This document shows, piece after piece, positions 49,167 through 61,553 of a stretch of DNA of 64,000 bases (positions within the stretch are counted from its first letter, which is position 1; each line of letters opens with the position of its first letter). The notes below the pieces were generated by a model that was not told the DNA's origin, did not search any database, and saw nothing but the letters and a program-made list of their open reading frames with translations. Both the position numbers and the translations under genes were made by a program. The stretch is from Selaginella tamariscina. Lineage: Eukaryota; Streptophyta; Lycopodiopsida; Selaginellales; Selaginellaceae. The stretch spans positions 769,504 through 833,503 of the forward strand of contig PUQB01000050.1 of assembly GCA_003024785.1 (NCBI GenBank), in the 5' to 3' direction.

Positions 49167-49706
49167 GCATTTGCTGCAAGGCTAAGGGACAACCACTCGA
49201 CATTGCTGCAAGGCCAAGGGCAACCACTCGGCATCTGCTGCAAGGCCAAGGGGCAACAACTCGGCATCTGCTACAAGGTCAAGGGCAACAACTCGGCATC
49301 TGCTACAAGGTCAAGGGAAGTAGCAAGGCATTTGCTACATGGCCAAGCAACAACCTGGCATCTGCTGCATGGCCAGGCAATAGCCCAGCATCTGTTGCAT
49401 ATCCTCGTCCAAGCAGCCCGGCATTTGCTATAAGTGCTCGTCCAAGTAGCCCGGCATCTGCTGCATGTCCTCGTCCAAGCAGCCTGGCATCTGCTATAAG
49501 TGCTCATCCAAGCAGCCCGACATCTGCTGCATGTCCTCGTCCAACCAGCCGGCACCAGGTCCAAGCAACCCGGCATCTACTGCATGGCCAGACAACATCC
49601 CGGCATTTGCTGCACGGCCAGACAACAACCTGGCATCTACTGCATGGCCAGACAACAGCTCAGCATATATCGCACATCCTGGTCCAAGCAACCCGGCATT
49701 TGCTGA
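49167..49706. repeat. GC-rich minisatellite (CGGCATCTGCTGCA core)
   Basis: About 17 imperfect units of ~27-36 bp built on CGGCATCTGCTGCAAGGCCA followed by AGGGCAACAACT, drifting to GCATCTGCTGCATGTCCTCG with TCCAAGCAGCC in the middle and to TCTACTGCATGGCCAGACAA at the end. At least three subtypes occur in blocks. It is GC-rich within AT-rich surroundings and fills the middle of the TIR element. Confidence 0.85.
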
Positions 49707-50062
49707 TGGCTTAAGTAGCTCCATGATGAAGGTGGTGTTAGGGCTGAGGACATGGCCCAATGGGTTTGTATGCAAAATAGGCCAAGGGCTTGAACATGAT
49801 AAAGGAAACTTGTATTTAAAAAAATTTCAATTTGATAAATTTAAAAACTTAATTTTACGTAAATTTGATGGAAAAAGAAAGTGTGAACACTTCTTTTAAA
49901 AAATGACTTTGGTGCGACTCTCTCCTGTAAACTCAACCATCAAAAAGTATATTGTTAATATTAGTGATTAGCTTTTTTGGGTTGTGCGCGACACACTTTT
50001 AAACTTCTTTACATAAACTTTTGATGGGCCATAAAATTTAGCGGCTGGTGCGGACGGCCCTA

Positions 50063-51517
50063 CTATGGCCATATTATTCATAAAATATGCCATCTCCATA
50101 AAGTAAGTTTAAATTAAGTAAACTATATTATATTTGCACTCTAAAGTATACATATATCACACACACACAAACCTATGTAGTTTTTGTACAGATCACATGT
50201 ATAATATGTATATTATCACACACACACAAGTCAATATATTTATATATCTATATATCTTGTTTAAGGGTGTGTATACGGGTACATAGATACATATTTATAT
50301 GTATATAAATTGTAGGAGGCATCAAATTTATAAACGTAAATTTATAAATTTCATACTGTTCACATGCAAAAGTGTGTGTATGAACCTCCATAAATTCTTG
50401 CTCCTCCATAAGTATATATTATGGAGTAATGAATTAAATTTTTTAATTCAATTTATGCCTTATAACCATTTAATAGAGCAAAATTGCATGATTATTTAGT
50501 TACCATTGAAGAAATAAGGTAGATACCAAATAGATTATAAATTTTAAATAATAATATGTGAAAGAATAAAATACTAGTAAAATAAATAATTTATTACAAT
50601 TTAATTAATTTATGCAAATAACGTGAAAAGTGGGAATATGCCAATAACAATTTAATCATAAAATTACATTAAATTATATTATATAAATTATTAACTAATT
50701 ATGTCTATAATGAGAAATGGTGTAAGGAGACATCATTTGGCATAAAAAAACATGGCATAGAAAAACATGGCAAAAGATATAGTTGTAACCAAATCCCAAT
50801 CATTTATTAATTTAAAACTTTATCTAAGAAATTAAAATAATAAAATAATTAATATCAATAATATTCATTGTTTAATGTAAAGGAATGAGATTAAATGATT
50901 AAAATTTGTGTCAATGAATAATAATATTTTTAATAGTAAATATTATTGATATTTAAGGTAAAGGTAAAGGAAACTTAATGATGAAATATTGTAAATATAT
51001 ACTCTAATTGAATAGTTTAAATTTATTTAATTTTAAATTTATTAAATAAATTTCAATATATTTTGTATACTGGAATAAATACATGCACATATTGAATAAT
51101 CTTTAATTCTTTTAATTAAGGTATACCTATAAGATATGCACTAATTATATATGAAAGTTTCACCATTTTGAATTAAATAAATCATACTCTATTTGAAATA
51201 AAATAGAAGAAAATTTAACTAAATATTTAATTAAATGGTTTAAATTTTATTTTAAATATAATTTTAATGGTTATTTACATATAAAAAAAACACATATGCA
51301 TGTTGAAATAAATAATTTCGGATCAAATAGAACTGAAAGCACATATGTGATTTAAATATGTTATATGTGTATAATATATCTAAAATACAATATGATATAA
51401 AATTAAATATAATAATAATAATTAATTCTAAAGTTACATATAGTACACACACGAACATATGTGTGTGTGTGAGAAGCAGATACAGACTCTATCAGGGTGG
51501 CGAAGTTTCGAGGTCTT
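50063..51517. other. AT-rich spacer downstream of PPR gene 2
   Basis: Very AT-rich, with (CA)n tracts near 50,160 and 50,215 and no coding signal. A short (TG)n run at about 51,459-51,470 lies close to the stop codon of the PPR gene. Confidence 0.6.
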
Positions 51518-53081
51518 TCAGGAGAAGTAGGCGAGGACACGAGGATCCAGCTGGAATACATGCCTTGCAGCTATCGTTCCGAGTCTGACATCCCCATGAA
51601 CCTTACAGGCACCCAACAAAGTCGTCCACGTAACCGCATCCGGCAGAAACGGCATATTCCCAATGAGTTCCTCGGCCTGGTGAAGCTTACCGGCTCGGCC
51701 CATGACATTGATCATACAGCAGTAGTGGTCCACAGTCGGCTGCATGAAGTGCTCACTGTACATCGACAGGAACGTCTCCCTGGCAACTTGGACGGACCCC
51801 ATGTGGTTACACGCATTCAATAGCCCTGTAAACGACACCTCGTCCGGGTCGGTTCCTTCCAGGGCCATCTCCATTCCGAGACAGAATGCACGTGGATGCC
51901 TACCCGTCTGGGCGTACACGTGGATCAGAGCGTTCCAGGACGTTACGTCGGGCATCGGCATCTCCCTAAAGACCGACTCGGCCTCGTCGATCTCCCCCTT
52001 CTGCAAGAACCCTGCTATGAGTGAGTTCCAGGCCCTCGAGTTCCTGTGGGGCGTCCTCGCAAACATCCTCCTCGCCTCCTCCATATGCCCGTTCTGGGCA
52101 TACGCAGCAACGATCGCACTCCACGTGTAGTTCATCTGGTAAGGGCACCTGTCGAACAGTACTCTCGCTTCCACCACGTGCCCGCAGTTGGCGTACGCGC
52201 GTATTATCGCCGGCCAAGAGAGGTTGTCCGGACAGGGCATCCGTTCGAATATCCTCCTCGCTTCTTCGAGTTGCCTGTTCTGGGCGTACGCCTCGATCAT
52301 CGCATTCCAGGATACCGTGTCTCTCTTCGGCATCCTGTCGAAGTAAATCCTTGCATCGTCGAGCCGGAGGGAGTCACCGTAGGCAGTCACCATGGCAGTC
52401 CACGAGACCACGTCCCTCTCCGGCATGGTGTTGAAGAGCTCTGCGGCCTCGTCCAGCCCCGCATTCCTCACAAGCGCCTGCAACATTGCGTTCCACGATA
52501 CGACGCTCCTCTCCGGCATCGCATCGAACAACGCCCTTCCGTCTTCTATACGGGATTTCCGCGTACACCGTGACCATGGCAGTCCATGAGACAACCCCGC
52601 GGTACGGCATTCTGTTGAAGGCTTCCCCGGCTTCGTCCGGTTGCCCTTTCTGGGCATACGCTGCAACCATGGTGTTCCACGTCACGACGTCCCTCTGCGG
52701 CATACCGTCGAAGTAATGCTTCCCGTCTTGCACCAGTCCGTTGCTCACGAATGCAGTGATCAAGATGTTGTAGGAGAACACATTGGGTTCTTCGATCTCC
52801 CGGAAGACTCTAAGTGCATCCTCTATACGCCCGCACTTACCGTACATCTCCACAAGCAGGTTAGCTAGATATCTGCTGTCTCGGAAATCGCTTCGTGAAA
52901 TGTATTCGTGCAGTTCGATTCCACGAGTGAGATCCGCGTGCGTACCGCACGACTTGATGTGTCGGGCGAGGTCGGACGGCACGTGTTCAGTCCGGTTCAG
53001 TTTCCTCGGACCGCTGAAGATCTCCCGGCCATCCTCTGGATTCTCCCTGAACATCCTGTTGAGGGTCTCTACGTTGTGCAT
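51518..53081 (-). CDS. PLS-type pentatricopeptide repeat protein
   Basis: Predicted organellar RNA-binding protein. The frame starts at ATG 53081 (MHNVETLNRMF) and needs one base fewer near 52,560 (TACGCGGAAATC) to run through as 521 codons. After a lead-in (LARHIKSCGTHADLTRGIEL) come about eleven S-type repeats of ~31 residues (YFDRMPKRDTVSWNAMIEAY; MFARTPHRNSRAWNSLIAGF), then L/P-like motifs (DPDEVSFTGLLNACNHMG) and an E1-like segment (LPDAVTWTTLLGACKVHGDV). It stops soon after LDPRVLAYFS, so the E region is cut short and there is no DYW domain. The first PPR gene of the window ends at almost the same point, which argues the truncation is a feature of this subgroup. The GC-rich coding sequence contrasts sharply with its AT-rich flanks. 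Confidence 0.92.
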
Positions 53082-53310
53082 CTTTCTTCTTCCTGATTCT
53101 CATCTTCCATTTTACTACGGATTCTGTGAGGGGCTTCTCGGTGTATGTCTCCCAAGTACACCTGCTGGAAGAGGGACTTCCCTGTTTTCGCGGCCAGAAA
53201 TTGTAGTGCTTGAGAAGGTTGCGCTCTGTGTACCCGTCAGTGATTGGGTACTTGGATTTCTGTATGTATGAGCTCAAGTTCTCCGTCTTTGGACCTCTAT
53301 AGCGTGGCAT
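53082..53310 (-). CDS. Short reading frame just upstream of PPR gene 2, unassigned
   Basis: An ATG at 53310 on the minus strand opens a frame (MPRYRGPKTENLSSYIQKSK, then GYTERNLLKHYNFWPRKQGS) that runs past the PPR start in another frame. An alternative continuation after one base shift reads QVYLGDIHREAPHR. The composition is coding-like. It could be the true N-terminus of the PPR protein separated by an indel, a small upstream gene, or an upstream reading frame. I do not recognise the sequence. Confidence 0.4.
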
Positions 53311-54490
53311 GATCTATCAAACCTAAAATTTGAATAAAGAATATTCTAATATGTTCGTTACTAGAATATACCAAAAGATATCCACATCATGATAATTAAA
53401 TTCTGATTTTGCATGAGCTAAATATATTTGAAATTGTTTTGATCATGATTTAAATCTTACAGTATATAGCTAGTTTTCATCACATAAATAATAAAATGTA
53501 TATCTATAACACACACACACACACACGCACGCACGCACGCACACATATACCTGATAGGTACTGGAATATATGTATATTATCATATATATGATTATTTATG
53601 TATATGTAACAACGTACATACAATGTGTGTGTAGATATAACTTAGTTAGAATTTTAATAATGGTATATACCAGATTTCAAAATATGCCATAGTTAACTAA
53701 CTTTAAATTTTATACTCAAACAAATTTATTATTTAATAATTATATAATAAGTATATGGGATATACATACATATCTGTTTGTCAAAAATACACACACACAA
53801 GTGAGCACGCGCACACACATAATATACACACTATCCATGTGACTAGTATAAAACTGACGTATACATAAGTGTAGGTGTGTGCGTTATACTAAAGAAGATA
53901 TACATTGCATAATATAAACTTGGAATTTACGTGCATATATATATAATATATTATAAACATATGTATTTTGCTTTACTTGAATGTGAATTTATTGAAAGTA
54001 TGTACTATTTTATAATTATATGCTTCATTTGATAATATAACAATGTATTTATGTTATAATTAATATAAGGGTATTTTAATTAAATTATAATACTTACAAA
54101 TCATCTGTATATGGTACTCTCTCTATGTGTTTGCTTCAACACATTAATGTATTTACTTCTATTTAAAACCTAAGCCTTATATAATTAGAATAATTTTTTA
54201 ATATATTATATATTTAACTCTTACAATTTTAAGTTTATCATTTAGCTTAAATTTGTATACATGCAGTGAAGCGCGTCATGTCTCTCTTAAACCTTATATA
54301 AGTTAAGTATGTATATATACATAACAATAATTCTGTTTTTTGTTATCACTAAATAAAATTTGAATGTTTATTCTGTAGCATTAAAATATTTTTGCTTGTA
54401 TTTAAATATTTTTCAAATACATTAAGATATTGGATGAATTACTTAATTACTATATAAACAGTCAATAATCCTTATATACACAGCAATTTA
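53311..54490. other. AT-rich spacer with (CA)n tracts
   Basis: No gene is supported. It carries (AC)n-(GCAC)n at 53,511-53,545 and several shorter CA and TA runs. Confidence 0.6.
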
Positions 54491-55825
54491 TTAAATTCTT
54501 ACATGAGGAGCTGGTTTAATTTGCAGCTGAGAATTTAAAGCTCCCAAAGAATTCATGAACAAACTTGTCACTTTCACACCCCATACATTCATCACTTGAA
54601 GCCCTGAACATCCATGTGCAAGGTGTAGTAGTCCCTTCTCAGTTACATACTTGCATCCCCAAACATTTAACACCTGTACATACATACATACATGTGTATA
54701 CAAAACTGTGTGTGTGTGTGTGTGCGTGCGCGTGTACCTTGAGAGATTTGCAATGTGTGGAGATTGCCAGCAAAGAGATATCTGTAATGAAAGTGCCACC
54801 TACATTAAGGTTCTCCAGGGACTTGGCTCTTGAGACCTGTGTATATACATTCCATATACATATTGTACACGTGTATGTGTGTTTGTGCGTGTGTGCGCGC
54901 GTGTGTGTGGGGAGCTCAAACGTACCAGCGCAAGAACACCTTCATCAGTGATTGCAGTCACGCCCCAGAGTGAAACGGACTTCAAATTTGGACAGCAAAC
55001 AGAACTAGCAATTGCAATTAGAGCAACGTTTGTGATTTGGCAACCCCATCTCCCTGCTGACCTGTATAACACACGTCTAACACACACACACACGCACATG
55101 CACGCACACACCCATGATATATGCAACGAAGATATGTATGTATTATATATATAATATATATATAATACAGACACAGAGTAGAAATGTGTTTTGTTTACGA
55201 TAGTGAGTGTCTTTGTGTGTATATACACCTTTGTAGTACTTCCATAGATAAATCGATATATATATATGTAGCGAGAGAGAGAGAGAGAGAGATTACTTAC
55301 ATGTCAAGTTCTAGGAGATTGACTGAGTAATTCACCAATGTGGCAACGGAAACGTCGTCAGCTCTACTTCCAGCAAAGCTTAGCTTCTCACGATACGCAA
55401 GGGATTGCTGCATGCCGCTTCTCCACTTCTTACACACTAAATTAACCCTGTTAATCAAGTCACTAGTCAGAACCAAAAACAATAATCACTCAGTATGTGC
55501 TTGTATGTGTATGTATACGTTATATGATCATGTCTATAAGGAAGTACACACATACGAGGTGTACGTATGTATGAAGTACATTAATTATACTTAATATATG
55601 ATTATGTACTTAATGAAAAGAAGGGGACTTACGTGGCCATGTCTCTGAACGACACCAAGTTTAAGAAACAGCACGCTAGTAGATCTTAGGAAGAACTTCA
55701 TTAATCTTCACGTTCCCGCCAATACTCCAGTCATTTTCAATCTGTTCCTGTGGCAACCCCTGTTTCTGCAGTATTCTGTATCCGAGCAAAGCCGCAGCCG
55801 CTGAATTACTCCCAATTCCCTCCAT
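54491..55825 (-). CDS. Short F-box protein with leucine-rich repeats
   Basis: Likely substrate receptor of an SCF ubiquitin ligase. Five exons on the minus strand: 55825-55633, 55447-55301, 55061-54926, 54836-54738 and 54673-54491. One missing C in exon 1 (ATCTACTAGCG) restores 253 codons with all junctions in frame. An F-box spans the first junction (EVLPKIY, LNLVSFRDMA, VNLVCKKWRSGMQQ). Cys-containing LRRs follow (CQITNVALIAIASSVC, CPNLKSVSLWGVTAITDEGV, SLENLNVGGTFITDISLLAI, VLNVWGCKYVTEKGLLHLAH). The end is KPAPHVRI. The small size and five exons resemble the Arabidopsis At5g67140 type of F-box protein, but the substrate is unknown. Introns carry (CA)n and (TA)n tracts. Confidence 0.88.
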
Positions 55826-56465
55826 TTTCCCTTGAATTCCCTCAAATTCCCATGCGTTTCCCACTAATTCTATTATAATTATATACAAATCCCAGAATTT
55901 CCCATAATTCCTACTTCAGAGAACCTGGAGAAAGGTTGCCAATTGTGTGTCGTCATTGTCATTTTCAAATGGAAAGAGTGTCGCAATAGAACGTCATTAG
56001 TGTTAATCAAGCCTGCTTAACATATAAACACGTTACGTTAACCAATGATTATTCATTAACGTCCCCATCACACACACACACACACACACAAAATGTGATA
56101 TATTGACTTACTCATTTGATTATATAAATATAATTAAAAAATTACAACTGACCAAAAAAGTATGTAAGAGTGTCGTAATATATCACCTCACTTGCGAGGA
56201 AAGATTGTTTAAGCCAAAATTAAACCTGCATTGTAAGTAAACGTTAATTAATACTAATTCAACTGTTTTTATTTCATTATAAGCCACTTATACACTTGTA
56301 TGTATATACAAGATATACGTGTATATAATAAGACCGGTTAACTAGCAGTCTGTAATGTATAACAGTAACTAGTAGACGATACTAGTCACCTAGTATAGAG
56401 TAGGAAAATGTTATAATTTAATGTAATATATCACAGTTTCGTTATATATACGAATATACACGTAC
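55826..56465. other. Spacer between the F-box and ethylene receptor genes
   Basis: About 640 bp, AT-rich, with (CA)n at 56,070-56,090. It should contain the F-box promoter (near 55,830-55,980) and the receptor 3' end. No other content was seen. Confidence 0.6.
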
Positions 56466-56793
56466 CTAGTAATAGATATCAAAGTAGGAGCCCTTCTGAA
56501 GCAGTTGTGAGAGTGCAGTCTGGAGCTTCTCGTATGAAATGGGCTTCATAATAAGGCCCTTCATTCCCGCATTGCGGCATTTGTCGATCAACTGCCTGTC
56601 CGAGGTGCCACTGGCAAGAGCAACGAGCAGGGGAGGCTTCGCACCGAGTTTCGCACTGCTGCGATTGGTAAGCATCTCATGGATTCGAACAGCAGTTCCA
56701 AATCCGTCCATTTCTGGCATGTATATGTCCAGGAGTACGATTCTGAAGCCCCGCGATACTTGTGAGAGTATCTGCATATATGCGTGAGTGTGC

Positions 56794-56837
<44 letters not shown>

Positions 56838-58469
56838 GGTTTATCATTATGTAGGATTAATATCCTGTGTATATACATAAAACATATATTCATATAACAC
56901 AATATCTGTCTATAGGACACATATACATTATACGCACACACATATGCATGAGCATACTTACCTGCAAACACTCGGAACCGGAACTTGCAACTGTGACTTG
57001 ACATCCAAGACGAACAAGAAGACCACGTGTCACCATCCTGTTGGCTCTGAAAAGGATGAGTAGCCAAAACGTAAGAACATTGCATGTGTGCCACAGAGAG
57101 ACACACACACACAGACGGAGAGAAAGAGAGAGAGAGAGCTCACCATTGTCATCTGCAACAAGGACGGGCGTGCCTGTGAACTCCACCCGCTGCTGTGATG
57201 AAAGCCCAGAAACTCTTTGCTCGTTCCTACAATAAATGTAACAAATATACATTATCTATATGTGCATTTTACACACACACGCAGAAACACCTGTTGCTGT
57301 CGGGAAGACTGAGCTTTACAATGTAAATTACAGTGGTACCCTTGCCAAGTCCTTCACTCTCAATCCATATATGTCCATCCATAAGGTTAACGAGCCTGTA
57401 AAACACATCGATCTCATCCATCTGTACGTTTAATTGGAAATGCCAGAAATCGTGCGTGCGTGTGTTTACACATAAACAGTATGTAGAGCCAACCTTTTCG
57501 AAATGGCCAAACCAAGGCCAGTACCAGCATTTCTCCTTCCTCCTGCCTGGATGAACTTGTTAAAGAGCATCGGAATGTCACTTGGACTTATGCCGATTCC
57601 TGTGTCTTGCACCTACAATGTAGTGTGTGCATGTATGCGTGTGTACGTACCAATTTAAATATATAGTACACACAGACATGCATAAATCACGCAATGAATA
57701 TACACATACATCAAATTGGACACACACACACATAATACATACAGCATATAAGCAATGTATGTAAATGGGATAATCAAACACATAAATCCATCCATACATA
57801 ATTGTAACCGTGCACATATCACATCCATACATACACGTAATCACATGTACGTACCTCCACTCTGATGAAACAATGTCTATCACCCTGCAGTGGCCAGAAC
57901 TCTGGAGCGTGAGCATCTCTCAAGTACTCAGGCCTTTCTAAGCGCACGGAAACAAGTACATTGCCTTCTTTCGTAAACTTGACGGCGTTACCAACGACGT
58001 TAAGTGCTACTTGCATGAAACGCTTGTCGTCTCCAAGCACATATTCCGGTAGATCCGCCGTTAAGCTAAGGGAAAGTCTTAACTTTCTTAATGATGCCAC
58101 AGGATTCACCAGCTTTAGCACCTACACACAAGATATATACATATATTGCTACTAACCAGAAAAACTAATAATAATGAAGATTACTGAAGTCACATTTAAT
58201 GAAGTAACTACTATTGGCAATAATGATTGTGTGTATGTGCGTGTGTGTATAGATATGTAATCACAAACACGTATGTACGAACCTCCTGAAAGATGGCCGA
58301 AATGCTGAAACTGCATAAGTCCAGCACGAGGCTACCATCTTCGAGTCTGGACACGTCAAGCACGTCGTTTATCAGCGTGCACAAGAGATTACTGTTATTC
58401 AAAACTTATCAACCATAGCCCTTTGCTCCGCATTTAATTCTGTCTATATATAGAAGAACAATTAGAAAT

Positions 58470-58534
<65 letters not shown>

Positions 58535-61325
58535 TAATACCTGTTGTAACTGTGAAGAAGCAGTGATAATCGTGGCCATGGGAGCTCGCATTTGCTGGTC
58601 CATGACAGCAAGAAAATCGTTACGAGAGCTCAAGGCCATCTCTGCTTCTTTTCTGGCCATATCCAGCTTCACGTTTTGTTCCATAAGCTTGTCACGTTGC
58701 CTGATAGATTGCTCCAAAATTGCAGCATGGATAATGCTACTGCCACCTAAAGAACAGTACAATAATAATGAGAGAGAGAGAGCAGAGAGAGATGTCGAAT
58801 ATTGGTATAACAGTTTTCTCCATATTAAACATGTGCGTGTGCGCACGTTGTTTGCTTAAGGTCGTTTCTTTTTTGTCTTTGCTACAATGGGTAGTTTAGA
58901 CATGCAAAATATACATGTGGTAAATGTACATTGGGATATGTAGAAAATGGGAAATTTGTTTCAGTCCGTATCCCACATATCTCAATGACAGCCATTATGA
59001 TGCATAAAGAAATACACGCATATCTACATTTGAGAGTATATATACGGTGCGTGCGTGTTGTGTGTTACCTGATCAGCAACCGCCTCGACGAGCTCACGTT
59101 CATGCAAATGCCAAGTGCGAGCACTGTCGGAGGGTAGCATGAGAACCAGAAGGGCAAATGCAACATCCCCTGCTTCAGGCCAGTATCCGATGTTGAAACT
59201 CTCCACATGTAAAAGCGGAACACGGATAGCCACAACCTCTCCCGGTATATATTTTCCTGTTCTAGGCCTCGTCATACAGACCTGTATGTAAAATCATTTA
59301 ATCTCTATTTTAACTTTGACATATGCCATTTCTTATATTATTGTTTATAGCTTCGTGTATGTGTGCGGAAGCGTGCGTGTGCGTCCTTGTGTGCCTATGT
59401 GAAATACTGTAATGCAATTAAGGATGTCTAGTGCATGTCAGATCGTCTATCGCACGCAACAGAGACACATATATACATGCATGCATAATATGACAAACAA
59501 GGGTGTGTGTGTGAGAGAGAGAGAGAGATAGAGAGGGAGGGAGAGAGAGAGAGAGAGAGAGAGAGTATACGCTATAGACGAGTATACTGATATAGTTAAG
59601 ATATACACATTATTCAAATGTATACGTGCTGGTGCATTCTCATGTGGATAATAGAATAAATAGTATACTTAAAAACAATGTTATCCATACCGGGCTGCTG
59701 GGGGAATGCTTGTGGCACGCGACGTTTTGAACACATTGGTAATTGTGGGATGATGTGTGGGCACGGTGGCACGGCCAGAGTGTGCTGCGGTCCCAAACGT
59801 ACGACAGAGTTGTAGTTCAAGTCCGTTTTCTGCAGGCATCCATAAGGCACATTCTTCCAGCTCCAGCGTTTTGCCCAGCTCCACCAATGTGGTGTTAAGA
59901 ATCGTGTCTCGATCAAGTGTGCTGTAGTTATCAAGTTAGTGTCTGATAGATATAAGATAGATAAATGTCTATTTGTATATGTATACATGTATATATGTAA
60001 TACAATATATGTTTCGTGTGGATGAAGTTTGTATATGTTATATACACAAAGTATACTTATAGTTTTACAGCATAAATGTACGCACAACACACATTATGTG
60101 TTGTACCTGTGCTTATGCATGAGTCCGCATACACATGCGCGTACAAAAGGGGCAAACATAGAGAGATGATAGATAAAGGTGAAGGAAATCTCAAAGTCAT
60201 ACATTCTTCCTATGTGACTGACGAGTCCCCTTTTCCGTATACTCAGTCATAAAGGGCTTAGGGGTTTCACATTGAGAGACAAACAATACACAACATAAGA
60301 AGTAAACACCCTTATATGTAGAATATACAGTAGACGTCCGAGATAGAGAAAACACACGAACGAAAGGCCATAAGATACATTAGTATGGGCATATGTCCTG
60401 TGTGCGTAACTAATCGGAGCACACAGCCTCGCAGAGATAGATGCATACACAATGGACGAACTAACATGGATCGGTGCACACACACTCACACACGCACGCA
60501 CGACAGACAGACCACAGACCTGCGGATTTCGTGAGTAAGCATTCTGACATGTTGGCTAGCTTCGGCTTGTGTTCGGATTAGACCCATTTCCCTATCGAGT
60601 TCATCGGCCTTGTTCTTCAAAAACAGCTCACGAGTTTTAACACTTAACAAGTCGGGGATAATGGTCACAAGCGTGACAGCGGTTGCACACGAGACGATTG
60701 CTGTAAGCATTTTAGAAATGACCATTATAAAAGCAACCGTCCGGGAGTGTGGGGTGAATGTGAACATGTTGATCGCGTGTGTTGCTCCACATAGAACTAT
60801 GAAAGCTCCAATTGGACAATTACCCATCTAAATTAATGCACTTATATGAGTACACACATAGACAAAGGTGCGTTATGCTGTGCTTTGTTGTGTGTGTGTG
60901 TGTGATATACAAAGGTTGGGAAGAATCGACTCATAAAGAAATCGAGTTCAGCACAGCAGCTTCAACGCATATATATGGTAACATATTGTTTTATGTACGA
61001 TGTGTGCATATTGTGCATGTATGTAATGTAGTATATGTTTTAAGTCTAAGATAATAGATTCAGAGCACCTCAATGCACACACACGCACACACAGATATAT
61101 ATGGTGTTTTGTCTGTATGCTGAATGATATATGTATGTAGAATGCATATAAAACGCCTAGTTACCTGTAAGGGAAGATTGCGGATTTCTGGACGAAGTAG
61201 ATGAGCTCACAAGGGATGGAAAAGTAGGCTAGTGCAATGAAGAAGTCCGAGATATATTGGGACCTCAAATAAACGTCATCTGGTAGTGAAGGCCAGTTTG
61301 AACAGTGACAACCGTCGAGGTCCAT
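56466..61325 (-). CDS. ETR1: ETR1-like ethylene receptor, hybrid kinase with altered H-box
   Basis: Membrane ethylene receptor of the ER. Twelve exons on the minus strand, 61325-61165 to 56771-56466, with GT-AG introns. Four missing bases (exons 2, 3, 5 and 6) give 749 codons, close to ETR1. The N-terminus keeps the disulfide cysteines (GCHC) and three membrane helices with the copper-binding Cys and His in [16 protein letters not shown] domain follows ([29 protein letters not shown]). The kinase has N (NVVGNAVKF), G1 (DTGIGIS), F (LFNKF) and G2 ([11 protein letters not shown]) boxes intact. At the phospho-acceptor site it reads [13 protein letters not shown] where ETR1 has FLAVMNHEMRTPM, so His is replaced by Gln (codon 58597-58595, residue ~356). 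The receiver keeps its acidic pair (VADDN), phospho-Asp ([12 protein letters not shown]) and Lys (MKPIS). A probable 5' UTR exon lies at 61866 and above. Confidence 0.95.
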
Positions 61326-61352
61326 GTTGGAAAGATTTTCACATATACACTA

Positions 61353-61516
61353 CCTGCTAACAATATAAAACGCCTTCATATTATGCATACATAAATAAAT
61401 ATAAACATACCGAAAGTATGTATGTATGTATATATATATTAAATCATACATGATAATCTACTTTTTGCCTTGTAAGATTGAACTGTAGTTTATTAAGCTA
61501 TGGAAACCATTTTCAT

Positions 61517-61553
<37 letters not shown>

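Larger units (their letters stand above)
48601..50060. mobile_element. Non-autonomous TIR transposon carrying a minisatellite
   Basis: The left end GGGCCGTCTGCACCAACC (48601) and the right end GGCTGGTGCGGACGGCCC (50043-50060) are inverted repeats with 16 of 18 positions matching. Both are flanked by TA, consistent with a TA target duplication (Tc1/mariner or Stowaway-like; a PIF/Harbinger origin is the alternative). GTCTGCACC is repeated at 48606, 48658 and 48724 inside the left end, and a strong hairpin lies at 48789-48825. No transposase is encoded. The centre is a GC-rich tandem repeat with about 17 units. Reading frames inside it are repeat-driven. Confidence 0.8.

Noticed and set aside
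49203-49899. Open frames through the minisatellite as a repeat-protein gene
   Set aside because: The frames exist because of the repeat unit on both strands; no start context, exon structure or conserved domain is seen. Kept only as an observation.
51744-53271. Plus-strand reading frames over PPR gene 2
   Set aside because: They mirror the GC-rich repeat coding sequence on the minus strand and change whenever the repeats do.
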